Source: Verpa conica (taxonomy: Eukaryota; Ascomycota; Pezizomycetes; Pezizales; Morchellaceae). From it: DNA of 64,000 bases. A program made the position numbers and the translations under genes. The notes below the pieces were generated by a model. That model worked only from the letters and a program-made list of their open reading frames with translations, was not told the DNA's origin and did no database searches. The DNA is taken from NCBI GenBank assembly GCA_033030425.1, contig JAUFSD010000004.1:496001-560000 (forward strand), in the 5' to 3' direction. Positions 1-10,106 of this stretch are shown one piece after another; within the stretch, counting starts at the first letter, position 1; every line of letters starts with the position of its first letter.

Positions 1-440
1 CCAAAACAAAGGCAACACCCAGTATCACGAGCACAGCTGATGTATGAGTTTTTTTTCCTTCTGTATTCTCCGGGCACATGGATAAAAGCTCTACAGCCGA
101 TTCGATACTCACATCTCAGATGAATTATATTCACTGCTGTTGCCATTGGATATAAGGCTACGGCAACCGAGATGCCTCGGTAAAGCAGATGACGTACCTG
201 GCAACAACCGATCCGCGAGTCCGTCTATCACAAGCTTACGGCCCCCAACCAAGATTCAGACCTCACGATCACGGGTCTCTCTCAATCTCACTCCCACTCT
301 ACTCTTACCCTTACTCTCACCGTTGGCTATATACACCCCTCAGTTCCCCCAGCCTGAATTCTAGCCTCTGCTCTTCATCTTCTAGCACTCCCGTAGATAC
401 CTATAGCTCTCCACAAAAGTCCCTATCTACAACTCCCACC
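1..440 (+). promoter_or_regulatory. 5' flank and leader of the citrate synthase gene
   Basis: No gene is seen here. From about 265 the sequence becomes pyrimidine-rich (repeated CTCTC, ACTCC and CCTT blocks), as is common in fungal promoters and 5' leaders close to the start codon. The small open frames are not supported as proteins. The start at 441 is preceded by CCACC, a good context for initiation. Confidence 0.5.
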
Positions 441-2051
441 ATGGCCGTTATAACCTCCCAAGGGTAAGCCTGATGTCCCTACCCCCCACAACGCGTCAAC
501 TAACACTCCAGCAGCCCTCCTAAAGGCGACAACTCCATCACAGTAACCGACAACCGTACTGGTAAAACTATCGTCATCCCAATAACCCACAACTCGATCC
601 CCGCAACAGCCTTCAAAGCCCTCAAAGCTGAGGTCCCAAAAACCGAAGATGGAATCGACACGGAAGACACCGCAAACGGTATCCGTATATTTGACCCCGC
701 ATACCTAAACACCGCGGCGATCTCGTCAAAAATCACATTCATAGATGGTGATAAAGGCTTTCTCATGCACCGCGGATACCCGATTGAACAGCTCGCGGAG
801 AAGAGTGACTTTTTGGAGACGGCGTATCTACTCATCTATGGGGAGCTCCCGGCAAAGAAGCAGTACGATTTGTGGAAATATGAGGTTATGCACCATACAT
901 TCCTCGCAGACGACCTGACGAAGTTGATTGGGTCTATGCGTTATGGTAAGGAAGTATCCTCCTTGATCTCCCGAACCAATTCTAACACGTATAGATTCCC
1001 ATCCCATGTCTGTCTTCATCTCCGCATTCGCAGCTATGGGTGCCTTCGCTCCAGAAGCGAATCCAGCACTCCAGGGTCGTAACCTCTACATCAACAACAA
1101 GGATATCATGAACAAGAACATCATCCGCATCCTCGGAAAAGCGGCCACCGTTGCCGCGTTCTCGATGCGTGTGCGAATGAACCGTCCGTTTATATCACCC
1201 CGTGCGGATCTAGGATACGCGGAAAATATGCTCTACATGATGGACTCCATGTCCGAGGGAGAAAATTACAAGCCTGATGCGCGCCTTGCGAGGGCTCTCG
1301 AGATTTTGTTTATTCTACATGCAGATCATGAAATGAACTGTTCTACATCCACCATGACACATGTCGGGAGCTCTCTCGTCGACCCATACTCTGCCGTCGC
1401 CGCCTCGGCGGCAGCACTCTACGGCCCGCTCCACGGAGGTGCCAATGAAGCAGTCATCAGGATGATTGAGAAGATCGGGACCGTCGAGAACGTACCGACC
1501 TTCCTGGCAGCCGTGAAGGAGAAGAAAGAGCTCCTCTTCGGCTTTGGTCACAGAGTATATAAAAACACTGATCCACGATCTAAGATTATCAAGGAAGTAT
1601 CAGAAACGGTATTCGAAGCATGCGGCCGTGAGCCACTGATCGAGGTCGCAATCGCGCTCAAGGACGCCGCGTTAGCGGACCCTTGGTTTGTTGAGAAGAA
1701 GCTATACCCGAATGTGGACTACTGGTCAGGACTGATCTACAAAGCCATGGGTTTCCCACTTGACTTTTATCCGATCCTATTTGCGGTGCCGAGAGTTGCT
1801 GGTTGGCGTAAGTTGCTCCTTCTACCCGGGTGAAGCCGAAATACTAATGTTTGATAGTGGCGCATTGGAAACAAGCACTTGATTCATCGGGTGCGAAGAT
1901 CTGGAGACCGAGACAGGTATATGTAGGCGATAGATTGAGAGATTATGTACCTATGGAGAAAAGGGATGAGAAGGAGGTACTAGACAGTAAGGACGGAGTA
2001 AAGGAGCTGCCACATTACCAGAGCAAGAGGCGATTGGGTGCTAAACTATAG
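441..2051 (+). CDS. Type II (bacterial-like) citrate synthase, probably peroxisomal
   Basis: Condenses acetyl-CoA and oxaloacetate to citrate. Four exons: 441-463, 512-945, 995-1807 and 1858-2051, giving 487 residues; the introns are 48-50 nt with clean GT..AG ends. The N-terminal part carries the FxDGDKG and HRGYPIEQLAE motifs of GltA-type enzymes. The core carries LHADHEMN (about residue 260), GPLHGGANEAV, and the family signature GFGHRVYKNTDPR (about residue 335) with the catalytic Asp. There is no obvious mitochondrial presequence. The protein ends in Ala-Lys-Leu, which fits the PTS1 rule [SAC][KRH][LM], so a peroxisomal (glyoxylate cycle or beta-oxidation) role is inferred. The closest family member I can name is the bacterial-type second citrate synthase of moulds (CitB-like), not the mitochondrial CitA type. 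Function is certain; the compartment is inferred. Confidence 0.95.
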
Positions 2052-3562
2052 ATATGAGGTAGATGTGTATTTCTAATAAGACTGCTCGGGTGGCGCGGGT
2101 TTGTGTTTTTTTAATACCAGCGCATTTTTTCTGGCTGGTTCTTTGATTGCTTTCTATTGTGAATATATAGCTATATTTGTGGTATAGAAATCATGATTCG
2201 TCACTCGTACATGTTTGATCCTGGTACTAGTGAACCCACTGTCTAGTGGTACCCTAGATGTTTTTATCAACCTGGGACCCTACCTTCCATCATATAGGAA
2301 TAAACACTAAAAGGTTTCTGACTACCTCGACTCGTCTTAGGGTAAAGGGAATAAAATTAAAAATAGGAAAGGAGATATGCGCTGTAGCTAAACCCTATCA
2401 TGTCCCCACTACACAGGTAACTCCTAACCCCAGGGCCACGACCATCAAGTGGATTAGTGGCGGGTAGGTCATAAAGGCTGAGTTTTTTCAACTGTATTCT
2501 ACATAGACGAACACGTGATTGGGAGCCACAAGATGTAGTTTTCACATGTTCTGTGGGGGGGGGCAGCTATTTGACTTACTCGGGGGGTATCGGTAAGGCT
2601 TGGGTTCTTACTCTCAAGTACGTGCATAGGGTGTAGATATATTGATGGCATCATTACCAGTCGAAGATTACTTATCTCGGAATATAGGCAATACTAGCAC
2701 CAAACCCCCCTCCCATCCATCCCCCAAGACCCGGGACTCGGAATACAAGAAATTATAGTACGTGGGTTCCCGTGGTTTCCCCGACCCCACATGTGGCTGC
2801 AGCCGCATCCAGTCCTGCCCCTGTCTAGTGAGGCTGGCGCACCCATCGCCGCTTGGCAGGGGGTCCCGGCAAGGAAGGTTCTAGGAAGGAAACGTAAGGG
2901 AATCAATTGGAGTAGCAAGGGTTTCTTTGGTATTCTTTTTTTTGGGGGGATGTCTGTGTTTCTCTCCTCTCTCGAGGGGGGGGTTATTTCTATTTTGTTT
3001 AGTAGGGTATACGAAGGGAAAAGAAAGAGGTTTATCATCATTATTATTATTATACAGTATACAATATTTGTTCTACCACAGTGGCCTCTTTCTCCCTCTC
3101 TCTCTCTCTCTGAGTGGAGAATATTCTCCGCTTCTCTGCATTAGTTATTGGTCTATCTGTTCATTCGCTCCACGGGCTGACAACTCTGCCACTCTGCCAC
3201 TCTGCCACTCCTGTCTGATATCCTGGCACCCCCTTGCGCTGCATTACGTTGTCGCTTCCCCCCGTGATACTTTCAGGAGACTGATTGCGCAGGCGCAGCA
3301 TCTCTCTCTTTGTTTCTTATCGAATATCAGCTCTGTGCTCTACTCTCCCTGCACTGCACCACTCACGCACACACGCACACACACATAGTACTCAACCAGA
3401 GTCGACATCCTTACTGCTGCTACTGCTACTGCTTGAAACCCTGAATTCCTCACCCTACCCGGGCATTGCGTTGGATCTGTCGGTTGGTTGATTTGCAGGT
3501 ATAGATAACGGAGCAGAGTGCTCGGAGGAGGAGTTGCTATTGGTAGGAGGACAACCAAGAGA
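2052..3562. other. Intergenic region with simple repeats, 5' flank of mid1
   Basis: No gene is supported. The first half is AT-rich 3' flank. From about 2700 the region becomes GC- and pyrimidine-rich and probably holds the mid1 promoter and leader. It contains a CT run (about 3093-3113), three tandem copies of an 8-base unit ACTCTGCC (3183-3206), a CA-rich tract (about 3361-3386) and a CTGCTA-type tract (about 3411-3434). Short open frames on both strands here are low-complexity artefacts of these tracts. Confidence 0.5.
3183..3206. repeat. Tandem repeat, 3 x 8 bp (ACTCTGCC)
   Basis: Three exact head-to-tail copies of an 8-base unit lie in the probable leader of the mid1 gene. It is a microsatellite-like tract with no evident coding role. 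Confidence 0.8.
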
Positions 3563-5539
3563 ATGCCCTCATTGTCACTGTCATCATGTTCGTTTAGCCT
3601 AACGCCGCTACAATCAAAATTCCTCGCGTCTCTCTTCGCTACCACAGTATTAGTGCTCGTACTGTTCTTCATCTCAAATCCGAGGTCTGCGTACTCTTTC
3701 GACACCGGTGCCAGCGTTCGACTTCCGGGGGTCGAGTTGAATGGGGGGTTTTCTGTGGAGTTGGAAGATTGCCAGGAACAAGATGGCGCCTCTACCGACG
3801 ATTGGGAAGATGGTATGCTAGAGCTGGAGGACTTGCAGGAATTGAGGAGGAGGGATAATGAGATTATACGGGGGCTTGGGAATGGTGTTCCCGGACGGTA
3901 TAATCTACAGTTTGGGGAAATAAACTACTGGCTTCTCGAGCCAAGTGATTTGTATGACGGCACTACAACCAAGAGAAGAGATACTGGCCAAAGGGATGAG
4001 TTACGGCGGAGGGACGAAGAGCATGAGAATTTCAAACGACAAGACGACTCGGTCGAGCTCTACATCACCTTCAATACCTGTCTCCAGCCCCAGCCTAATA
4101 GTACCCTCCCGGAGTCTCAGCGCCCCACGGGATCACCCCCGGCGCTTGAGGTCTACATGTCAAACACTACCGACAACCAAGCCCCTGGTCCCTCAGTCAC
4201 AGATAAAGCCCAGACTATAATTCCCATCATCGGCGGCTTCGGTAATCTCACTATCAGCGCATCAAGCTCAATCTGGATCGGGATCTATGCCCCCACTGTC
4301 GACAACAAAGAACAATGGGTGGATATCTACAACTACGAAATTGTTCTATCGACCGCCAAACCCTACCATCGCTATATCGAAGACCAGTTTCTATATCTTG
4401 TCGATACAGACCATTCTGCTGCGTTGCTGATCACGGGGAACATGACCACCACATCGTCCAAAGATGGCGGGCTCGACGAGGACGTGGATGGGGATGAGCT
4501 CATGGCCCGGACACCGCCATATACAATGTATGCGCAGAATTCTGATGTCCAATCCCGCTTTGAAGGACTGGAGCGCTCTTACTGTGCTGTAACCAAGCTT
4601 GCCCAAGTCCGTCCTAGCACCCTTGACGTATCCATGACTCGACGGGGACTGGGAAATATGCCGAAGGAGCAATTCCATCTCAAGGAACTCAACAGCTCGT
4701 CCAGCTACCTTGGCTTCTTAACCCGCCCTGGGGGCAACGGTACAGATGCTGATGACACATCCGGCACGGTATGGCGGGCAATGCGTATCAACACGAAAAG
4801 TGACGGTAACTGCCAAATTATCTATAATCTCCCGTTCTGCAGCGAGGTTGCATACGCTGTTCCGAGCAATCCAACGCAGTTCTCAATGGAGCAGCTCACG
4901 AAATTCTATGACGATATCGCGGCGGGATGGTATAAGAACTTTACGTACTCGCTGCAACAGATCCCTTGCAACGCGAGTAAGTCTGCCGCCTACTCACTCT
5001 CAAGGAGCTGTACGGATTGTGATGCGGCTTATAAGAACTGGTTGTGTGCGGTTACCATCCCGCGGTGTATGGACTTTTCCTCAAATTTGCCATACCTTGC
5101 TGAACGTGCGTCGAGTGAGCTATTTTATAACGCCTCCGACAATGCGCTGCAGGCTCGTCCATTCACGCCGGCACTCTCATCAACTGAAATTGCAGCGCAT
5201 CAGAATACGACAAGTGGGGTGGCGAGCAGAAATAAGGAGATAGATATTGTGGTGCGGCCAGGGCCATATAAGGAGGTGAAGCCATGTATGGATTTATGCT
5301 GGTCACTTGTACAGAGCTGCCCTAGCGCATTTGGGTTCTCATGCCCGAGCATAGAACAGGTGGGTGGGGAGAGGAGTTACGGGCAGAGAGATTCGAATGG
5401 GGATATTACATGTAGTTACTTGGGGGCGATTTATTTCTTGAGCGCTGCGGGGAGAAGTTGGGGTATAGGATGGTGGGGCGGTGGAGGTGTGTGGGTAGGA
5501 TTTGTAGCAGTGTGGTTATTGGTATGGGAAGGGTTTTAG
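3563..5539 (+). CDS. mid1: Mid1, stretch-activated calcium channel regulatory subunit
   Basis: Partner of the Cch1 channel pore in the high-affinity calcium uptake system of fungi, at plasma membrane and ER. One uninterrupted exon of 658 residues from the first ATG; the open frame extends upstream to 3518 only through a GTG. A hydrophobic N-terminal segment (about residues 16-40) fits a signal peptide or anchor. The middle is a luminal/extracellular region with many N-x-S/T sites. The C-terminal third has the conserved Mid1 cysteines: PFCSEVAYAVPSNP, SCTDCDAAYKNWLCAVTIPRC, and CMDLCWSLVQSCPSAFGFSCP near the end. The last 20 residues are hydrophobic (WWGGGGVWVGFVAVWLLVW), so a second membrane contact or GPI-type signal is possible. 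It is somewhat longer than the yeast protein (548 residues). Identification rests on the cysteine pattern and layout. Confidence 0.92.
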   Translation: MPSLSLSSCSFSLTPLQSKFLASLFATTVLVLVLFFISNPRSAYSFDTGASVRLPGVELNGGFSVELEDCQEQDGASTDDWEDGMLELEDLQELRRRDNEIIRGLGNGVPGRYNLQFGEINYWLLEPSDLYDGTTTKRRDTGQRDELRRRDEEHENFKRQDDSVELYITFNTCLQPQPNSTLPESQRPTGSPPALEVYMSNTTDNQAPGPSVTDKAQTIIPIIGGFGNLTISASSSIWIGIYAPTVDNKEQWVDIYNYEIVLSTAKPYHRYIEDQFLYLVDTDHSAALLITGNMTTTSSKDGGLDEDVDGDELMARTPPYTMYAQNSDVQSRFEGLERSYCAVTKLAQVRPSTLDVSMTRRGLGNMPKEQFHLKELNSSSSYLGFLTRPGGNGTDADDTSGTVWRAMRINTKSDGNCQIIYNLPFCSEVAYAVPSNPTQFSMEQLTKFYDDIAAGWYKNFTYSLQQIPCNASKSAAYSLSRSCTDCDAAYKNWLCAVTIPRCMDFSSNLPYLAERASSELFYNASDNALQARPFTPALSSTEIAAHQNTTSGVASRNKEIDIVVRPGPYKEVKPCMDLCWSLVQSCPSAFGFSCPSIEQVGGERSYGQRDSNGDITCSYLGAIYFLSAAGRSWGIGWWGGGGVWVGFVAVWLLVWEGF

Positions 5540-6802
5540 ATAAAGATTTCCTTTGTAGCGGCTTTTTCCCTTTCTTTTTGTGCTATTCCCTTGCACTTTC
5601 TAGCGGTAACGGTTTGGTTATTTGGAATGGGGGTGCTAAGGCAGACAGGCTGAAACGTTACGATACGATGGGGTGGGGGACCGGGCTGGCGTTTTGTATC
5701 CTGATTTTTTTTATATCCTTATTCCCTTTTTTCCCCCTCCACTTTAATGGACATTTTTCATGTGTAGTGGGGCTTTTCTGCTGGCTGGCTATTTTTATTT
5801 GTAATTCCTTTTTTTTGTTAAATTAGAGCTAGATGGGGCCAATTTAAAGAGTGCATTTGGGCGGTATCAAGTCATGCTTTCAACCGTTGTATGAGTGACT
5901 TTTTGACTATTGTGATTTATAACTTGGGTAGTGTCTGGGTGAGTGAGGTAACCGTTCGTCTACGGCAAAGGTGGTCTTTTGGATAATATAGCTACTGTTA
6001 GTCTAAGTACAAGATCCTTTTTTCCTTTTTATTACTACAACTTAGGTAGTTTTAATACAGACTCAGACTAGAGCACTTCTATAACACAGTATCCATACTA
6101 AAGTGAACCTGTCGTACTTAAGCATTTACCTAGTAAGACTAAACACCCATTCATAAATGCAAGCTTTTTAGCTAGAGGTAATAGGCAGTAAAGAGGAACA
6201 AAGATGTGCACAGTTAGGGGCTTTTATAATTGACTCTGGTAACTAAAGAGCCTTTACAATAATTCTTTTAGCTGTAGAAAGACTATAACTAGTAGTAGCT
6301 TAGGTTTCGTATATTGGTTTTTAAGTACAGTATAGGGAAGGTTTGGTGTTTTATTGTAGTATAGGGTAGTACATAGTTCCATCTCGGAGGTGTGGATTTA
6401 GTGTTGGTGTGTACTCTACGCTAGGTGACTTTTTTTTTAAAAAAAAAAAAAACTAGGGACTGGGAGATTAAGGCTATGAATGACTAGTGAATACCTAAGT
6501 GAGGATATGGTCAACTACTAATAGTGCCTAAAGCTCAACATATAATTAAAAAAAAAGCTCTCTTAGTGATATATCGGTTGAAAATTATTAACCGGAAATG
6601 ATAAATATGCAGCAATCATGAAAAATCACGCTCAGTATAGTTTTTTTTCTTTTTGGAGAAAGAAAGAAAAAAAAAAGGTACTCTCCATATCCAAGTAATG
6701 ATATACACAAATCCAATCCAACACTTCGGTTCTTCTCCATGTAGCAATATATATATATATATACCCTCAATCAAACCCCCACCCATCATAAGCTCTCTAA
6801 TC
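5540..6802. other. AT-rich intergenic region between convergent mid1 and NDUFB3
   Basis: No gene is seen. The stretch is the 3' side of both neighbours. From about 5830 it is AT-rich with many TA steps and stop codons in all frames. It holds a T9/A14 tract at about 6429-6451, an A-rich tract near 6660-6677 and a short (AT)n tract near 6748-6763. Confidence 0.6.
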
Positions 6803-7100
6803 TCAATGGTGCTCCTCTTTATGGTGTGCATGTGTATCCTTCATAAACATCGCTTCATACACACAGTACCCCGCAAACACAACCGATGCGATCCCAAGTC
6901 CCGGGAACGCACCCTTGAACCGATTCCAGCGTGTGAAAGGGCCCGTGTAGCGCCAGGTCTCACTACAACAATTAGCAATCTACTGTCCAGCGGTAGGGTG
7001 ATTCGAGAGAGAGGTGTCAAACGAACCCTCTGGCCCAGGGGTCGGCTCGAGATGGCTTCTTGAGTAGCGATTGGGGTGAGAATGGGGCGCGAGGATCCAT
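6803..7100 (-). CDS. Mitochondrial complex I accessory subunit NDUFB3/B12
   Basis: Small membrane-arm subunit of NADH:ubiquinone oxidoreductase in the mitochondrial inner membrane. Two exons on the minus strand, 7100-7027 and 6962-6803, separated by a 64-nt GT..AG intron, encode 77 residues. The N-terminal half has DPWARGE; the second exon begins with TWRYTGPFTRWNRFKGAFPG, the hallmark block of the B12 family. A single hydrophobic segment follows (LGIASVVFAGYCVYEAMFM), then a His-rich tail (HAHHKEEHH), also typical. The gene is too short and too split to appear as one open frame. It is divergent from the WDR70-like gene, with 172 bp between the start codons. Strong family match; only the exact start is inferred. 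Confidence 0.93.
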
Positions 7101-7272
7101 GGCTATTTAGTTTGATTTTGTTTCGTTTCGTTGGGGGGGGATGCCTGAGTGGGGGAGAGGTTACAGAGGTTGGTGGTGGTAGTAGGGATTACCCGGATGA
7201 AGCTGATGTAGCCTTCTTGAGAGAGCTTCCTGGAGCTTTTGTTGAGTATACCCACAACGATACAATACAGAA
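7101..7272. promoter_or_regulatory. Compact divergent promoter (NDUFB3 / WDR70-like)
   Basis: Only 172 bp separate the two start codons, so the core promoters and both leaders must share this segment. It holds a G8 run near 7134-7141 and a GGTGGTGGTAG tract. No recognised factor site can be named with confidence. Confidence 0.6.
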
Positions 7273-9126
7273 ATGTCGAAATCAAAACCACTCAAGATGC
7301 TCCCCGGTGAGGAGGAGGAGGAAGGGGAGTACAGGGATGTTACAGTTGAGGGTCCGGATCTCAGCGCTGACGACCCAATGCGCGCGTTCCTTCCAGCCTC
7401 GTTCGGGAAACAGAAGGTCGCGACGAATGTTCAGGTCCAGTTCGACAAGACTCGACGAGAGCCTCTCGATGCGCCTAGCAGTAAGGGGAAAGGAAAGGGG
7501 AAACAGATCTACGTTGCGCAACGGCGGGTTGAGGACTCATCGGAAGAGGAAGATGATGATGACGATGACAACAGCGACGATGACGAGGAGGAGTATCCGA
7601 TTTCTCATGAGCTTGTGCTGAAAGACCACACGAAACCAGTCTCGTCAATATCATTGGATCCATCGGGGACGAGAATGGTGACGGGTGGTCATGATTACTT
7701 GGTTAAATTCTACGATTTCCCGTCAATGTCTAGTGACTACCTCCGTGCATTCAAATCGCTAGAGCCGTCAGAGTCACATCATGTTCATTCCGCAACATTC
7801 TCGCATGTCGATTCGGGCCAAAGCATCCTTGTTGTTCCTGCAGCATCTCAGGCTAAGGTCCTCTCACGGGATGGGGACACGGTGGTGGAATTCGTGAAGG
7901 GTGATATGTACCTTCGGGATATGCACAACACTAAAGGGCACGTTTCTGAGATCACAGCGGGGGCATGGCATCCGACGGATAAGAATGTTGTTGTGACGGC
8001 GGGGACAGACTCTACATTGCGGATATGGGATGTGAATTCGAAGAGACAGCATAGGGATATCATGGTCCATAAAAGCCGTACTGGAAAGGGTGGGAGGAGC
8101 CGGATGTGTTGTCTCGCATGGGCAGGGAAGGGTGGAGAAGGTGCACAGAATATGATTGGGACTGTGGCGCTGGATGGGGTGTTGGCTATATATGCTGGGA
8201 ATGGACCTTATACAAGGCCAGTTATGGAAGTGCGAGATGCCCATAAGGGAGATACATGGACTGGGGGCATTGCCTTCTCCCACGATGGGCGAATGGTAGT
8301 CACTAGAGGCCAGGACCAGGACATAAAACGTAACACTCCTTTCTCTTTCTTCATACATCATCACTCATTCCCCTGCTAACCCTTACCCACAGTCTGGGAC
8401 ACTCGTAAGCTCAAAACACCCATCACAACCCGCTCCGCCTTCCCTACCCCGATTCACCCCGAATCTAATATCGTCTTCTCCCCCAATTCCACCAACCTCA
8501 TTACCGGTGACTCCCTCGGGAATCTCCACATCCTCTCTCCCGCCACCCTACGCACTGAACACACCCTCCCCGTCTCCCCCGGCTCCGCGCTCATCAGCGT
8601 AAACTGGCACTCTAAAATCAACCACATCCTCACCGGCTCCGCTAACGGTAACGTCCACGTCCTATACTCCCCCAACATCTCCACAAAGGGTGCCTGCCTC
8701 GTCGTCGCCAAGGCTCCACGGAAACGCCATATCGATGATGATCCATCACTCACCACCGATGCCAGTGCCGTATCCGGGGACGCCGTGATCCTCCCAAATG
8801 CCATCCTCGGGAACCAGCGTGTTGCTGCCGCTGCGGCACTCAAGCGCGGAGACCCAAGAAGACCAAATATGCCCGCTATTACACCGTGGGGTAAGTCACA
8901 GCCGGATCAGGGCCATATCAATAGTAGTATCCCATTGTCGAGTATGCGTGACGAGGACCCTAGGGAGGCGTTGTTGAAGTATGCGGATGCCGCGGAGAAG
9001 GATCCAATTTTTACGGCGGCCTGGAGGGAGACACAGCCAAAGACGATTTATGCAGAGGTTGAGGATGAAGAGGAGGAGGAAGAGAAAAAGAAAGGAGGGG
9101 ATCGGAAGAGGTTTAGGAAATATTAA
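7273..9126 (+). CDS. WDR70/GAD-1-like WD40 repeat protein
   Basis: Two exons, 7273-8329 and 8393-9126, joined across a 63-nt intron give 596 residues. The N-terminus has the acidic stretch and the DPMRAFLPASFGKQ segment typical of WDR70 orthologues, followed by an Asp/Glu-rich block (about residues 92-110). WD40 repeats then run through the middle (for example SGTRMVTGGHDYLVKFYD, GAWHPTDKNVVVTAGTDS, HDGRMVVTRGQDQDIKLWD). The C-terminal region has MPAITPWGKSQPDQGH and ends in a Glu/Lys-rich nuclear-type tail. In fission yeast and human cells WDR70 works with the DDB1-CUL4 ubiquitin ligase on histone H2B ubiquitination and DNA end resection; that role here is by homology. The neighbouring complex I gene is divergent and functionally unrelated. 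Confidence 0.88.
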
Positions 9127-10106
9127 GGGTGGGGTGGTGTAAGATAATATGATACCATGTGGTTTAATTTGTATAAGGTTTGGAGTGGGAGTAGGCAAAA
9201 TTGGGATTAGGGATGATGTATATTACAAAAAGTAGACTTTTAACGGATTGCTACAAACATCTTTCTTCAGACGTAAATAGTAGAAATTGAGGGCTAGGGT
9301 TGATAGTATTATTTCCTCTACTAGGTCTAATAAAGCCTTGCAAAAAAGACATTGTGTTTAGTAAACTTTAATATCAGTTATTATACCTAGGAAATCTTAC
9401 TAAGTATCTACACGCCACCCGTCATAACATCCCGTATATAATCCAAGTGAGACACTATGGTCAGTGCGCCTCCATGAGTGAGAGGCGGTGATCAACACCC
9501 GTAGCTAAAACCACCAATAAAAGTCCTTAAAAAAAACTCTTACTTCAATTACGATTACGAACTATTATCACAAAGTAAACCTAGAACTCACCACTCACTA
9601 TTACTAGTAACTAGATATACAAATTCCACCCACATCCAGCAACAACCAATCAAAGTACAATAAAAACAAAGTAAATAACAAAATAACAAATGTATCATAA
9701 TTACATAGCTGGTTGCTGAGCGCGCGATCAATCCAATAACACCAACCGCCCAACCCACCAGAAACGAAATGCAATTGTGACACCGCAGACAAAATTAAGG
9801 AAAGGAAAGAGAAAAAAGGTACTAAAAAACAAGGGGTATTCAAAAACATCCAAGTGTAACAATATGGGTATTCTGAGTAATGAAGGTATGAATAGGAATG
9901 AAAAAGGAGGGGGGAAAGAAAAAACCCTAAAGCACAAATAGGTTCTCAAACACCTGTCAAACCTTGTGCCCACCCGCCAAAGAAAGTTGACTCCATGATT
10001 CCCCCACCTAACGCTGTGCTCGCTTTCCGAAAAGAATAAGAAGAAAAAATGGACAGAACTAGAATTCTGGCTACTCAAACAATTTTCCGCCACCCCACTA
10101 CTTACC
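9127..10106. other. Intergenic region between convergent WDR70-like and alpha-actinin genes
   Basis: This is the shared 3' side of two convergent genes. Nothing codes here; it is AT-rich with A-runs. Open frames on the minus strand (9604-10126) are composed of Phe/Leu/Ser runs from T-rich tracts and look spurious. Confidence 0.6.

Noticed and set aside
3518..3562. Upstream extension of the Mid1 reading frame.
   Set aside because: It begins with GTG, not ATG; the first ATG is at 3563 and is followed by the signal-anchor region.
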